From positions 1,162,247-1,226,246 of the forward strand of contig SMSO01000037.1 of assembly GCA_004764695.1 (NCBI GenBank): a stretch of 64,000 nucleotides of DNA. The letters run 5' to 3'. Position 1 is the first letter of the stretch; every line of letters begins with the position of its first letter. The notes beneath the pieces are model-generated. The model worked only from the letters and a program-made list of their open reading frames with translations, did no database searches and had not been told where the DNA came from. Made by a program: the position numbers and the translations under genes. Positions 32,615-42,065 of the stretch are shown here, in pieces. This DNA comes from Schizochytrium sp. TIO01. Its lineage: Eukaryota > Sar > Bigyra > Thraustochytrida > Thraustochytriidae.

Positions 32615-32917
32615 GAGCTACGCATTGAGAACTAAGTTCTTCAAAGTTACAAATTGATGACGAACTTGAGTTATAAAAAGTATAGTGCATACAAGCAATG
32701 ATTGGTAGCGACTGCTAGAGCGCGCATGTGTTAGGATGTACTATATTTTACGGTAGTAGTTAGTTCTTCCGGAGGAGGTCTTCCTTTGCATCAGGCGAGC
32801 GAGATCGCCGATGCGCAGCAAATCCAGAACTCTTCTCTTCAAGGTTCGTGTGGAAGTTTGAGGCTATACAGGTGTAATTCGCCGACGTGAGCTTTATAGA
32901 ATCGAATTCTTGAGATC

Positions 32918-33644
32918 ATGACGGCCTGGTTTGCAGCAGCAGAGACCGTATCGGTGGTTCTTGCTTTGGCCCTTGGCGGTGCAGCAGGCTACTTTTTTGG
33001 CTCGAGGTACCAGTCCTCTCGCGTGAGCCTTTTGGGCCCTGGCCAGAGACTTTCTGAGAAGCGCTTACAGCAGGCTCGTGAGAATGTCGCTGCCGTGACT
33101 CCCTACTTTCCCTTTTAAGGGCATCGACCGCTTCTACGACATTGGAGGATTTCTCAAGCACCCCGAGGTCTTCGAGGAAGTCATTGACCTCTTCGTGGCA
33201 CATCTCCGCGATGTTGACTTTGACTGCCTTTGTGGCCTCGATGCCCGCGGATTCATCCTTGGACCTCCTGTAGCCCTCAGGCTCAACAAGCCCTTCTTCA
33301 TGGTCCGCAAGGAGGGTAAGCTTCCCAACTCAATCACCGGCGACAAGTACGGCAAGGAGTACGAATCTGGCCAAGACAGACTCTGCGTCCCTGCTGATGC
33401 CATCCAGCCTGGCCAGAAGGTTGTCATCGTTGATGACCTTGTGGCCACTGGTGGTACCGCCCTCGCTGCCCTCGAGCTTGTGAAGCGTCTTGGTGGTGAA
33501 TGTGCCGAGATTGCTTGCGTCATCGAGATTCGCGCACTTCAGGCTCGCAAGATGCTCGAGGAGAAGGGCTTTGCTGATGTCAACATCTTTTCCATCGTTG
33601 AAGAGGACCTCCTCCAGCTTGCTGGAGAGACTTCGCAGGTCTAA
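32918..33644 (+). CDS. APRT: adenine phosphoribosyltransferase with hydrophobic N-terminus, frame break
   Basis: Purine salvage enzyme: adenine + PRPP to AMP + PPi. From ATG 32918, residues 4-29 (AETVSVVLALALGGAAGYFF) form a hydrophobic segment like a signal anchor, which is unusual for this normally soluble enzyme. Then follow the substrate loop GLDARGFILGPPVAL, VRKEGKLPNS and the PRPP-binding motif VVIVDDLVATGGTALAA. The first frame stops at TAA 33116-33118, and the conserved part resumes one base later. TPYFPF followed by KGIDRFYDIGGFL matches the family's FPxxGIxFxDI motif across the break, so I favour one extra T in the TTTT run at 33113-33116. The alternative is a 97-nt GTGAGC...TTTTAAG intron at 33023-33119, which also restores frame but removes the motif's first half. 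Product about 241 residues. Confidence 0.82.
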
Positions 33645-34520
33645 AGCAAGCTTGACAAGGTGAGCAGGACTTACTATGCGTCAGAACAGGAGTGGACTCT
33701 TTGCTGTTGCTGATACGGCCCATCTCTCTGTTGAGTAAATTTCTCAAAGCTGTTTATATAGCACAAGCTGAAAGTTGACCACGCAATTCTCCTTCATCTC
33801 CCATTTTCTCTCTCGTGCCTTTATTTCTCTCGTAGATCAAAAACTTCCCTAGTTATATGAATTTGTGGATGAGTTTTGATCTTGGGACCATAATTGATTG
33901 CTGACATGCCGATATGCATGTATACACATACGATATAACGAGATAGTTGAAATGGTTCAGTATCGTATTCTCACCTAAGTTTTCATTTGGGGAAATTGCC
34001 GTCACATTGTGTGTCTCACACATGATTTTGTCTTACTTTAATTATGATTTGTGGAATCAGACAATTAAAGCCTACTTTGAAGCATCATCAACGAGACTTA
34101 CACAATACTATACAATCAATCACATACATGACATAATGACAATATTCGAAATCTATTTCTCTAATTCCCTTGGATTCATTTTCGAAAGATAGGACTGATA
34201 TTATAACCTCTTCATTGCGCTACCTGTTTAAATCAAGGCTCTATGGGGCATCAAATTGAGAATGAGGTATATACAAAACCACTGCAAAGTGACTTACGCG
34301 TAATGCTCAAGGTATACTGTAGGAAATGACAGCTCTCTCAAAAGGATGGCATTCCGTATTATTACGGGGAACAAAGTAAAAGGGAAATAAGAAAATAAGT
34401 TTGCACTCGTTATGAATTCCATTTGAGAAAATTGAGTCCTAGCAAGCAATAACATTGTGTGTCACAAACAGCACCCTTCTAACTTATTCAACGTCAAGTA
34501 GATAGGTGGGCTGAAGTTTT
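33645..34520. other. intergenic, convergent 3' ends
   Basis: AT-rich; one 81-codon ORF starts with TTG and is not called. Confidence 0.6.
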
Positions 34521-35660
34521 TTAGAGTGTCGGGTCAATAAGGCACTTAATCATGCCGTCCTCCGCAGCGTTAAACTTCTTGTACGCATCCACAGCGTCCG
34601 AGAAGCCAATGCGGTGAGTGAAGAGGCCTTCAGCTTCCTTAGAGGCCTTGAGGATATTGCGTAGATGCGGGAGAGCACCACCGGCCAGCAGAGAATGCAC
34701 AGGGCAGCGACCAGAGCGAAACGTGAGGTTCTTATCGTAGAACTGCTCAGGAGTAATTGCATTTGGCGTGTATGCGTGGACACCCACAGAAGAGATTGTG
34801 CCACCAGGTTGGACGCATGAGTAGGCCATCTCCATGGCAGATCGCTGCCCGACAACCTCAAGAACAACACGAGCCCCAAGCTTGGAGACACTTGACTCGC
34901 GCACGACGGTGGGGACATCGTCAGTCTTGAAGTTGGCCGTGGAGGTGGCCCCCATTTTCTTTGCAGCCTCAAGACGTTCAGGTACACAATCCACAGCAAT
35001 GATCTTGGACTTGCCTTGGCTCAAGTAGCTGGCACATGCCACGGTAAGCAAGCCCACGGGACCACAGCCAACCACCACAATCAGGTCTTCATCACCATGG
35101 TCCTTGCGCGGGTCCGAGGTGCTGAGCAGATCAGGGCTCCAGGACTGGCCAACATCACCTCGAATCGCACAGTAGAATGCAGTTGACAAAATGTCGCCCA
35201 TAAGCAAGGCGTGCTCCGGCTTGACATCTTCAGGGCGCTTCACAAGCGTGTTATCCGCCAAGGGGACCATGACGTACTCGGCTTGACCACCGTGAAGGCC
35301 TCCGCCGTTCTGGCACCAGCCGAAGAGACATCCTTTGACGCAGCGAGCTGACATGTCATGGGTGCAAAAGAAGCATTCACCGCAACTCGTGGTGAAGGGG
35401 CTCATCACATCATCACCGACCTTGAGGTTCTTCACTTCGCTACCAACCTCGTGAACCTTGCCGACGAATTCGTGGCCCTGCACAGACCCCTTGTCGAGGC
35501 CAGTTTCTGCGCCACGGTAAATGTGCAAGTCAGAGCCGCACAAAGCTGCGAGTTCCACCTTGACAACAACTGCGCGAGGGTCGGTCACCTTCGGCACAGG
35601 GATCTCTTCCACGGCCACCTTGTACGGCTCTTGAAACGTCACAGCCTTCATGGTTGCCAT
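34521..35660 (-). CDS. zinc-dependent alcohol dehydrogenase (MDR superfamily)
   Basis: 379 residues from ATG 35660 (MATMKAVTF, the usual family start). Catalytic zinc ligands are visible at Cys41 (CGSDLH) and His63-Glu64 (GHE). A structural zinc lobe has Cys93, 96, 99 and 107 (CGECFFCTHDMSARC). The NAD(P)-binding Rossmann turn is VVVGCGPVGLLTVA. It oxidises or reduces an alcohol/aldehyde pair; the substrate cannot be read from sequence. Overall pattern (long insertion after the first zinc lobe, GQSWSPD) resembles bacterial-type and algal formaldehyde/threonine-dehydrogenase-like MDRs. The frame stays open upstream to an earlier ATG at 35825, which would add 55 residues with a hydrophobic stretch, possibly an organelle-targeting peptide. 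Confidence 0.85.
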   Translation of the reverse strand: MATMKAVTFQEPYKVAVEEIPVPKVTDPRAVVVKVELAALCGSDLHIYRGAETGLDKGSVQGHEFVGKVHEVGSEVKNLKVGDDVMSPFTTSCGECFFCTHDMSARCVKGCLFGWCQNGGGLHGGQAEYVMVPLADNTLVKRPEDVKPEHALLMGDILSTAFYCAIRGDVGQSWSPDLLSTSDPRKDHGDEDLIVVVGCGPVGLLTVACASYLSQGKSKIIAVDCVPERLEAAKKMGATSTANFKTDDVPTVVRESSVSKLGARVVLEVVGQRSAMEMAYSCVQPGGTISSVGVHAYTPNAITPEQFYDKNLTFRSGRCPVHSLLAGGALPHLRNILKASKEAEGLFTHRIGFSDAVDAYKKFNAAEDGMIKCLIDPTL

Positions 35661-35825
35661 CTTCTCGACGAGTGCAATTACTGCTGCAAACACAACCGGT
35701 GCAACGCAATTGAAAGACGGTTCTTCGCAATCAATTGCGGATTTGCCGCAGCACGACAGAAACCCAGTTGCTCGCGTTTCTTGAAATCTTGCAAATGGTA
35801 TAATACCTTCGCAAACTTTTTTCAT
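35661..35825 (-). other. possible N-terminal extension of the alcohol dehydrogenase
   Basis: In-frame ATG at 35825 gives 55 extra residues, including three basic residues early on and the hydrophobic CVAPVVFAAVIALV. This could be a targeting signal or simply translated 5' UTR. Confidence 0.4.
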
Positions 35826-36905
35826 TACTTAGATATCATTACAATGGTTCATCGAGAATGTGGAGTTAATTTACAGAACTTGTGTATGTGCATTACTTTG
35901 ATTAAATTGTCCCCAGGTAGTAGTATCTATCTAGATACCCTACTAATTAAATTTGTGACACTAGCAATGCATTCCTTTATCTACCTATCAGCACAACTGC
36001 AGGCCTATAAGAATTAGACCCACCAAAGCTCAGTGCTGATCTCTCGCGATAAGAAAAAGAGACTCGATAAGCCCTGCGGACAATCTTTAGTCATGTTACA
36101 AGACTCGGTCTACCTTGTGTAGAGAATTGGAATGAATCCATATATTACTTTTGACGGACTCGGAAACTAACCTAATTCGTAAGGACAACTTCAAGTTCTT
36201 TACAAACAGACCAACTCGTAATCAACTTGAAATAGGAGCTTAATTGTGTTCAACTTCCGCGTTAAACGCCAAAGAAGCCCTGAAATAGAGTGGATATGGC
36301 CAATATACCCATTATTCTGACCCTTTGGCGCTTGCCGTGAATTTAAGCTACTCCAGACTAACTTGGACTGTACAACCTTCTTCTACGTTTTCAAGGCGAT
36401 GATTTTGAAGTGAACATTCATTAGTGTGTGAATTTGGTTCCAACGAAGCTGATGGCTGAAGTAGTGCAGGCCGCTGTTAGCAACATTGATATGTCTAGAT
36501 AGCTCTTGTCCCTTTAGTCTAAAGTGACCCCAAAACAGTCAGTTTGCTCACATCTTCGTCGATAAACTTCGATTTGTGTATAAAAAGGAGGGAATGCTTA
36601 GTTCTTCAAGAGTTGACATGTAGAGGTGTCATAGTACCCGATTGCGGCAACGTAAAGTTGCTTCTTCTATAGTAGATTTATTTAATACCACTGCCAGGAG
36701 GTTACCGGAAGGTGCTGCATGTGTTCTGCGGTTATATCGCATTAAGCACAAGCTGGGTTCCATACTATCATATGATGTTCTAATTTTTTGGGGAACTCAT
36801 GCATTGTACATTTTGCGACTAGGTTGAAGCAAACGCTTAATAGAGGCGACGGACTATTGATCTGCTACCAATAGTTGTGTGCTTGAAGCCAATCGATATA
36901 GGAAA
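35826..36905. other. divergent intergenic region
   Basis: Between the dehydrogenase (minus) and the RapZ-C gene (plus). A GGTAGTAGTATCTATCTAGATACC element lies at 35915-35938. No supportable gene. Confidence 0.5.
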
Positions 36906-37535
36906 ATGCAAATAATCATCTCCAGCTTCGCGTTTCGACGCGGCACGCCAGGGGCCGACGCTGTGCTTGACGCACGTAAAGTTCGCAACCCAGGCAAGGA
37001 GGCTGGCAAGAAGACAGCCTTGAATAAAAAAGTTGCGAACTTGGTTTTCAAAGACCCGAAGGCCCACGCGCTTGTTACAAAGGGTGTAGACATAGTGTTG
37101 GCAACACTGAAAGCTCAAAAAATTAATCTCAACTTTGGCGTTGACAACCATTCTCATGCAAAATATTCACCCCCAACACAACAATTGGCTGCTTCAAATA
37201 ATAATCCCGGTGACCCAAGTTCCCCAATTTTAAAGAAGGACTCTGTAAAGGAACCTTTGGAAAATCATTCACACTTGCCTGAAGGAGAACCTGACCCACG
37301 TGAAAGTAACACAAGCGTAGACACTGAAGCTAGCAAGCGCGATTCTTTTGGTGAGAGCTCTAAACTTCTTGAAGATGGTGAAAATTGCTCAACATTTCAC
37401 CTCGGCGTCGGCTGTTTAGCAGGTAAACATCGATCAGTGGCGATTGCCCAAGCCATCGCATTGCAACTCCATACGCGCGGAATTAACTGCACTATTGTGC
37501 ATCGAGAGATTGAAGGTTTGTCGAAATTAGACTAA
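36906..37535 (+). CDS. RapZ C-terminal-domain protein
   Basis: 209 residues from ATG 36906 (the frame reaches a GTG at 36879). It starts IISSFAFRRGTPGADAVLDA, followed by RKVRNP, and ends GVGCLAGKHRSVAIAQAIAL...IVHREIE. These are the two halves of the RapZ-C fold: SF(G)F+xGxPxxAD...DxRxxxNP, and GCxxGxHRSVxxAE...VxHRDI. In bacteria this domain binds glucosamine-6-phosphate and the small RNAs GlmY and GlmZ. Here the ATP-binding N-terminal half of RapZ is absent, and a ~70-residue disordered, charged insert separates the two motif blocks. The eukaryotic role is unknown; sugar-phosphate sensing or an RNA-linked role is inference only. Confidence 0.8.
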   Translation: MQIIISSFAFRRGTPGADAVLDARKVRNPGKEAGKKTALNKKVANLVFKDPKAHALVTKGVDIVLATLKAQKINLNFGVDNHSHAKYSPPTQQLAASNNNPGDPSSPILKKDSVKEPLENHSHLPEGEPDPRESNTSVDTEASKRDSFGESSKLLEDGENCSTFHLGVGCLAGKHRSVAIAQAIALQLHTRGINCTIVHREIEGLSKLD

Positions 37536-37603
37536 AGTGGTGTACCGGAGCTTTGATTTTGATTTGGTCGGACGTGCTCGAAAGAGAAATGCGAATACAT
37601 TGA

Positions 37604-37637
37604 TTTTTTTTTTTTTTTTTTTTTTTGGGGGGGGGGG
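37604..37637. repeat. T23-G11 homopolymer tract
   Basis: Uninterrupted poly-T followed directly by poly-G, between the convergent ends of the RapZ-C gene (37535) and the membrane protein (37721). Confidence 0.9.
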
Positions 37638-37720
37638 CAAAGACGGCACGATGAAAACCTTACACAATGATAGTGGAAACAGTTTAAATTCTTAAAAGAC
37701 AAAATACTGAAATCATCTAC

Positions 37721-38698
37721 TCAGGCCCAGTCTCGTGGTTCCTTGTTATCCGGGTCTGGTCCTGTAGTAACTGTTCGTGTTCCGTTCATATGACGTCTAG
37801 ACCTTCCTAGGGATGTAGCTTGAACAAGAAGGCCACAGCAAGTAGTGCGCTCTGGGACGTCTAGTTCCTCAGGGAGATAGTAATGCTGGTCGCGAGACCA
37901 TTTGAGCGCTAGATTTGCCTTATCTGACAAATAATCGCGTTGTTTGTCGTAAATATCACGTTCGTATCGACGAAATAAATGAACAGCCTGGTCGTCCATG
38001 TTACTGAAAATAGACGCAACAGCCAAGTTTGCCAAAACATCGGTCGCGTTCTGGGAAGCAAAGATGATTGTTACCCCAAGGACAAAGATGAACATTGTAA
38101 ATAATATATCCAGCGAGCTGACAATGCTAACAACCCAATTTCGCCACGTGAAATGTTTTCCGAAACCAAGAAAGTCAATACCTGGGTGGACACACCGAGC
38201 GATAATGAATGGCAAAGTACATATACGCCATATCAGAATTAGGGGCACTCGGGTAAATGTATTAAAGAAAAATAGAAACACCTCGCGGAAAATCATTGCA
38301 AATTGTCCCCATGCGCTTGTTGCTGTGTGCTTGTGAGGATTTACAAAGATACGCTCCATATTAGCTGATACAAAAGGGTAGTTGATCCGGACTGCTTGCG
38401 TTGCATTGAGAAGATGCATCAAGAATGCACCAGTTCCGCACATAACTTTAAGAGCAAAAACCATCTTCGCCTCATAACTTGAATCGCTTTGCGGTAATGT
38501 AAAGAGATCCAGCCATGAGCTACCAAGGATGTTGAGATATACAATAGTAATAATACCAAGACCAGCATTTATAAATAACTTTAGCATAATCGCAACTGGA
38601 TGTGCATGTTCGTATGCTCGGTGGTTCACGCGAATATCATCAACAATGCGTTTAAAGTCATTCTCTTGTTCTTCGCTTAGCCCTACACTCTTGTTCAT
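37721..38698 (-). CDS. four-pass membrane protein, unrecognised
   Basis: 325 residues from ATG 38698 (an earlier in-frame start at 38728 is TTG). Likely helices: VAIMLKLFINAGLGIITIVY, MVFALKVMCGTGAFLMHLLN, MIFREVFLFFFNTFTRVPLI and WVVSIVSSLDILFTMFIFVL. They lie within about residues 37-240. LANLAVASIFSNMDDQAVHLF after the last helix is reminiscent of protist channel-like proteins in which a short acidic motif follows the pore region, but this is only a resemblance. A cytosolic basic tail follows. Function unknown. Confidence 0.7.
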   Translation of the reverse strand: MNKSVGLSEEQENDFKRIVDDIRVNHRAYEHAHPVAIMLKLFINAGLGIITIVYLNILGSSWLDLFTLPQSDSSYEAKMVFALKVMCGTGAFLMHLLNATQAVRINYPFVSANMERIFVNPHKHTATSAWGQFAMIFREVFLFFFNTFTRVPLILIWRICTLPFIIARCVHPGIDFLGFGKHFTWRNWVVSIVSSLDILFTMFIFVLGVTIIFASQNATDVLANLAVASIFSNMDDQAVHLFRRYERDIYDKQRDYLSDKANLALKWSRDQHYYLPEELDVPERTTCCGLLVQATSLGRSRRHMNGTRTVTTGPDPDNKEPRDWA

Positions 38699-40662
38699 TG
38701 TCTCCCCACGACCTTCAGATTTGTACAAGGTAGCTGGGACAATAACCCTTTCCCTCGGTTTTTGGGATGAGTAATGTGCAAGTTATGGTTTTGCTGTTCA
38801 ACTATGCAGCATTTAAAAAAAAAAAAAAATGTTTCAGCATCCGAAGTTTGACAGTATTCACTACCAAGCACTTGCAGTCAGAAGAAGAAAGGATCAGTTT
38901 TCTTTGATACTTTCTGGTGCAGTTCAATATTAGCATGGTTAAAATATCAAGTTGCGCTACTATTTTTCTGGACTGGACACGCGAAGTAGGATCTACTCAC
39001 AAGTCAGACACAACAATATCAAAATATATTCTTGAAACTTAATAGCGTCTGTAGACAAAGCATCATCATCTCATACCACAAATTACTTGCAGAGCGTGAA
39101 AACACTCGGATGAAGCATTGAAGATGAGATAACATCTAAGCCAAGTTCATGTCACTTGCCAGATCCATCTTATCCAACTACAGTGTTATGTGCATGAGAT
39201 GATCGATGATCTTCAAGCACGTGGCGTGTGTAGATGCAGAACGATCTGCTCACGTGCGGTGTAACTTATGGATCCATCTCCCCTTGCAACTCCCTTCCCA
39301 CATAACAAACAAGGAGGTACCAAGTAGTAAGACTAAGTGTTATGTCTAGTTCCTCTTGCACACGTCTAATTAATGACTACCTAGGTACGTAGGCCTGTGC
39401 TTGCCTTTCTTTGAAAGTCTATCATTTGGTGATAGAATTACCAATCCCTCATAGTATTTCACACAAACAATCATAATATTCGGAAAATATGTGGTGGGTA
39501 GGTTCCTAATACTTCATCATAATGTTAGATCATCTATCCTGTTTTCTTGTTGTTGTAGCTCTAAAGCGGTCCAAGTTGGAGCAGGCTCATCGTGAACGAA
39601 GATTCCGCTGTTCGGAAGCGTAGCTATGACATTCAGCTTACTACTTGGGACCACTATGACTGACAAATATTCCAAGGCCCTTTTGATTATAACTCGTCGA
39701 CCCAGCTTTCTTGCGAGTTGTACGCAAAAGTCGATCTTCGACTCGCCTTGCTCCCCTATTTGGGGTTGCGTTGAAGGGTGCACGCGCAAGTAATATTTCA
39801 GCCTAAGTTGCAAGAAAGAAAACCCAGGGACTTTCTTCACTCACTCCTGCCTTTTGAGGTGTTTTACATAGTATGTTTTATTGGTTATTCGAGATATTAT
39901 TTGTGGACAGTAGATCATCTACTCTCAAGACTGCCATCGTCGGCGCGCCACCTCGATAGAAAAGAGGCCGTTCATGCTTCTTTTCGATGCATGATAGAAT
40001 CAATCTGATCTTTGGAATTTAGCTCAGGTTTTAATTTTCGAGAAGAGTAACATTTTGGAATTGGCTTGGGTCTTTCGTAGACATTACTATAATGACATGT
40101 GCCTCCACTACTTGCACGTGCGAGAAAAGTTCTTCGAGTCTCTTTTTAGGGAAGTCGGAACTTTGGCTTACAATATAAAAATCTTGAAGATTATGACGGC
40201 ACGCATTAAAAGGGTATCTCTGTGAAATGGTCAGATACCCCATTAAAGATTTACGCTCGCACACTTTTGCACAACTTTCGAAAACCTGAGTGCCAGGCCT
40301 TTAAAATCGTAGCTCTGACAGGATCTATTCACCGCTAAGTTACACTCTGCACGTGCACATAACAGATTGTTGGCTATTCTATCCCTCTGTTGTCCAGATT
40401 ATGTTCACGAAGGGTGCATCCGCATTCTCTATAATTTATGACGTAGTTTGCGCAGAACGCAGCGTGAAGGTGCCGGGACCGTTTTCTTGGAAGAAAATGA
40501 AGGTGGATCCAACAGCATAAACTCTCAAGGATAGTTGGCCAGATTCGAAGAGCTAAACAAGAATTAAGACATCGTGCTCATATTAGTGTATTAATAAATC
40601 ATTGATAGTATACATAGGATGAAAAGCTGCAGATGTGGCAACGTAGAAGACAAGCTGCTCCT
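38699..40662. other. intergenic, no supported gene
   Basis: About 2 kb. Holds an A13 run near 38815, a CTACCTAGGTACGTAGG element at 39377-39393 and small ORFs (39517-39840, 39778-40264) that begin with GTG or TTG and lack motifs. Confidence 0.5.
39377..39393. repeat. TACCTAGGTA box
   Basis: CTACCTAGGTACGTAGG: overlapping copies of the intergenic motif. Confidence 0.5.
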
Positions 40663-41652
40663 TCAAGGGGCGGCAGTGTCATCACGAGAGTACTTCAATT
40701 TTTTGCCAGCTGCCAGTTCATCGACAGAGACATCATAGCGTTGCGCAGCCAAAATACTAGCAGTATGCGTCGAATCATTGACACTGAAAAGAACTTGTAC
40801 ACAATCAATGACACATTGTTGTGACACGCTACGCACTGCCTCTGATGATCTGGAACGGGACCCCTGGCGGCCCTGATGCACAGCTCGCACATCGAGTCTA
40901 ATTACCTGGGCGATAGCTTCTTTAAGCTCTGCCGATGTGCGATAGAATTGTGTGACGCCTTGAGTCACCATGGCTTCGCAGTCTTCCTCAGCGCGTGCGC
41001 AAAATTCAACTTCCCAGTCAATGTTTTTCTCTGCAAGAACCCAACTTGCAAATTTAGGTGTTGCAAGAGGCACATCGCCAGGAACGAAGGGCTTGATGTC
41101 TAGAACTGGCGTGAGGTGACAGAGGTCAATACCCGCAACGACAACCTCCCGGCGTTGAACATCTATGGAGCGGAGCTCTGCTAATGTGAGCCCAATTGGA
41201 TTCGGACGGTGTGGTGACCTGGTGCTAAGAAGGCCTGTGCTTTTCCCTTGCAGCAAAGGCGGGCGGATTTTTGATGGCAGAACAACCTGTGAATCGCCGC
41301 GAACCCATGCGGCTACTTTGTCCTTATTTGTATTCCTTGAGAAGACAAAAACAATCCAGACATGGCTAAATGTCTCGAGTCCTTCCAGAGCTGTGCCAGA
41401 CATGTGTTTGTGAAGAACAATACGCCCAAGAGTATCTGGTGCCAAATTTCCTTGCCTCGGCACGCCGCGTTTATTGGCAAAAACAGATTCGCAGACTCCA
41501 ATTTCGCGAAAGGCGTAAACATCCTTCATGCCTTCCCAACTTCCCATTCCAAATTCGCGTTCTTCGTTATTGTCTTCCCGATTGACCTTTGTAATCAGTT
41601 CTTTGGTCGCTTCACCATTATTCGCAGGTACTTTTGCGTCGTATTTCTCCAT
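40663..41652 (-). CDS. TRMO: tRNA (adenine37-N6)-methyltransferase TrmO
   Basis: 329 residues from ATG 41652. TrmO (YaeB/TsaA-like family) uses SAM to methylate t6A37 in tRNAs, giving m6t6A. Family features in order: GVPRQGNLAPDTLGRIVL (about 63-80), ALEGLETFSHVWIVFVFSRN (88-107), STGLLSTRSPHRPNPIGLT (137-155) and LCHLTPVLDIKPFVPGD (about 175-192). The RSPHRPNPIG segment is the family's hallmark. After the TrmO fold (to ~195) comes a C-terminal helical region like that of eukaryotic TRMO, without a recognised extra domain. Divergent from the MTR3 gene at 42066; the 413-bp gap probably holds both promoters. Confidence 0.9.
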   Translation of the reverse strand: MEKYDAKVPANNGEATKELITKVNREDNNEEREFGMGSWEGMKDVYAFREIGVCESVFANKRGVPRQGNLAPDTLGRIVLHKHMSGTALEGLETFSHVWIVFVFSRNTNKDKVAAWVRGDSQVVLPSKIRPPLLQGKSTGLLSTRSPHRPNPIGLTLAELRSIDVQRREVVVAGIDLCHLTPVLDIKPFVPGDVPLATPKFASWVLAEKNIDWEVEFCARAEEDCEAMVTQGVTQFYRTSAELKEAIAQVIRLDVRAVHQGRQGSRSRSSEAVRSVSQQCVIDCVQVLFSVNDSTHTASILAAQRYDVSVDELAAGKKLKYSRDDTAAP

Positions 41653-42065
41653 CTCGACAGCCTAAAATACCTGCCTTTGTTGTACGAAGAAACAATCTAC
41701 GTATTATAGTTCACGAGTCAATGAAGTCGTCGATCGACAGACTCGAGCTCTTGAAGTTTTCTCCGCTCCCCCACTTTGTCGTCCGGGTCTACTTTTACGT
41801 GAACCCCACCTCTTGCTATCAGCTCAACAACCTCAAGTTCAAGGTCTACCAGACAACTTCTTCTCCACGCCCTGGTTCGCCGCACCACTCCCCACTATTG
41901 ACTACTAAGCTCTTATACCATACAACGAAGCTGTGTCTACTACTACATGCTATAAATAAGCGTATTAATATGCGTTCTGTATATTATTTACCTTTCCTCT
42001 GTGGCCACCAGTTCTCTTCATAAATCACTCACGCCACAGAACCTATACTTCGCCCCGCGGTTACG
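41653..42065. promoter_or_regulatory. shared divergent promoter region, TRMO and MTR3
   Basis: 413 bases between two start codons on opposite strands, so it must contain both promoters. No TATA box placed with confidence. Confidence 0.55.

Larger units (their letters stand above)
31353..32917. other. intergenic, upstream of APRT
   Basis: Contains a TACCTAGC/TAGCTAGGT cluster at 32221-32252 and further GGTAGGTAGTACC near 32420. A 106-codon minus-strand ATG ORF at 32294-32614, with an Asp run and a KRKKHKKKK basic cluster, is the only candidate gene and is weak. Confidence 0.45.

Noticed and set aside
33023-33119. APRT intron as the preferred model
   Set aside because: It would delete the conserved lead-in of the FPxxGI motif; kept as an alternative only.
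39517-40264. Small minus-strand ORFs
   Set aside because: The main one (39517-39840) starts with GTG, and none shows conserved motifs.
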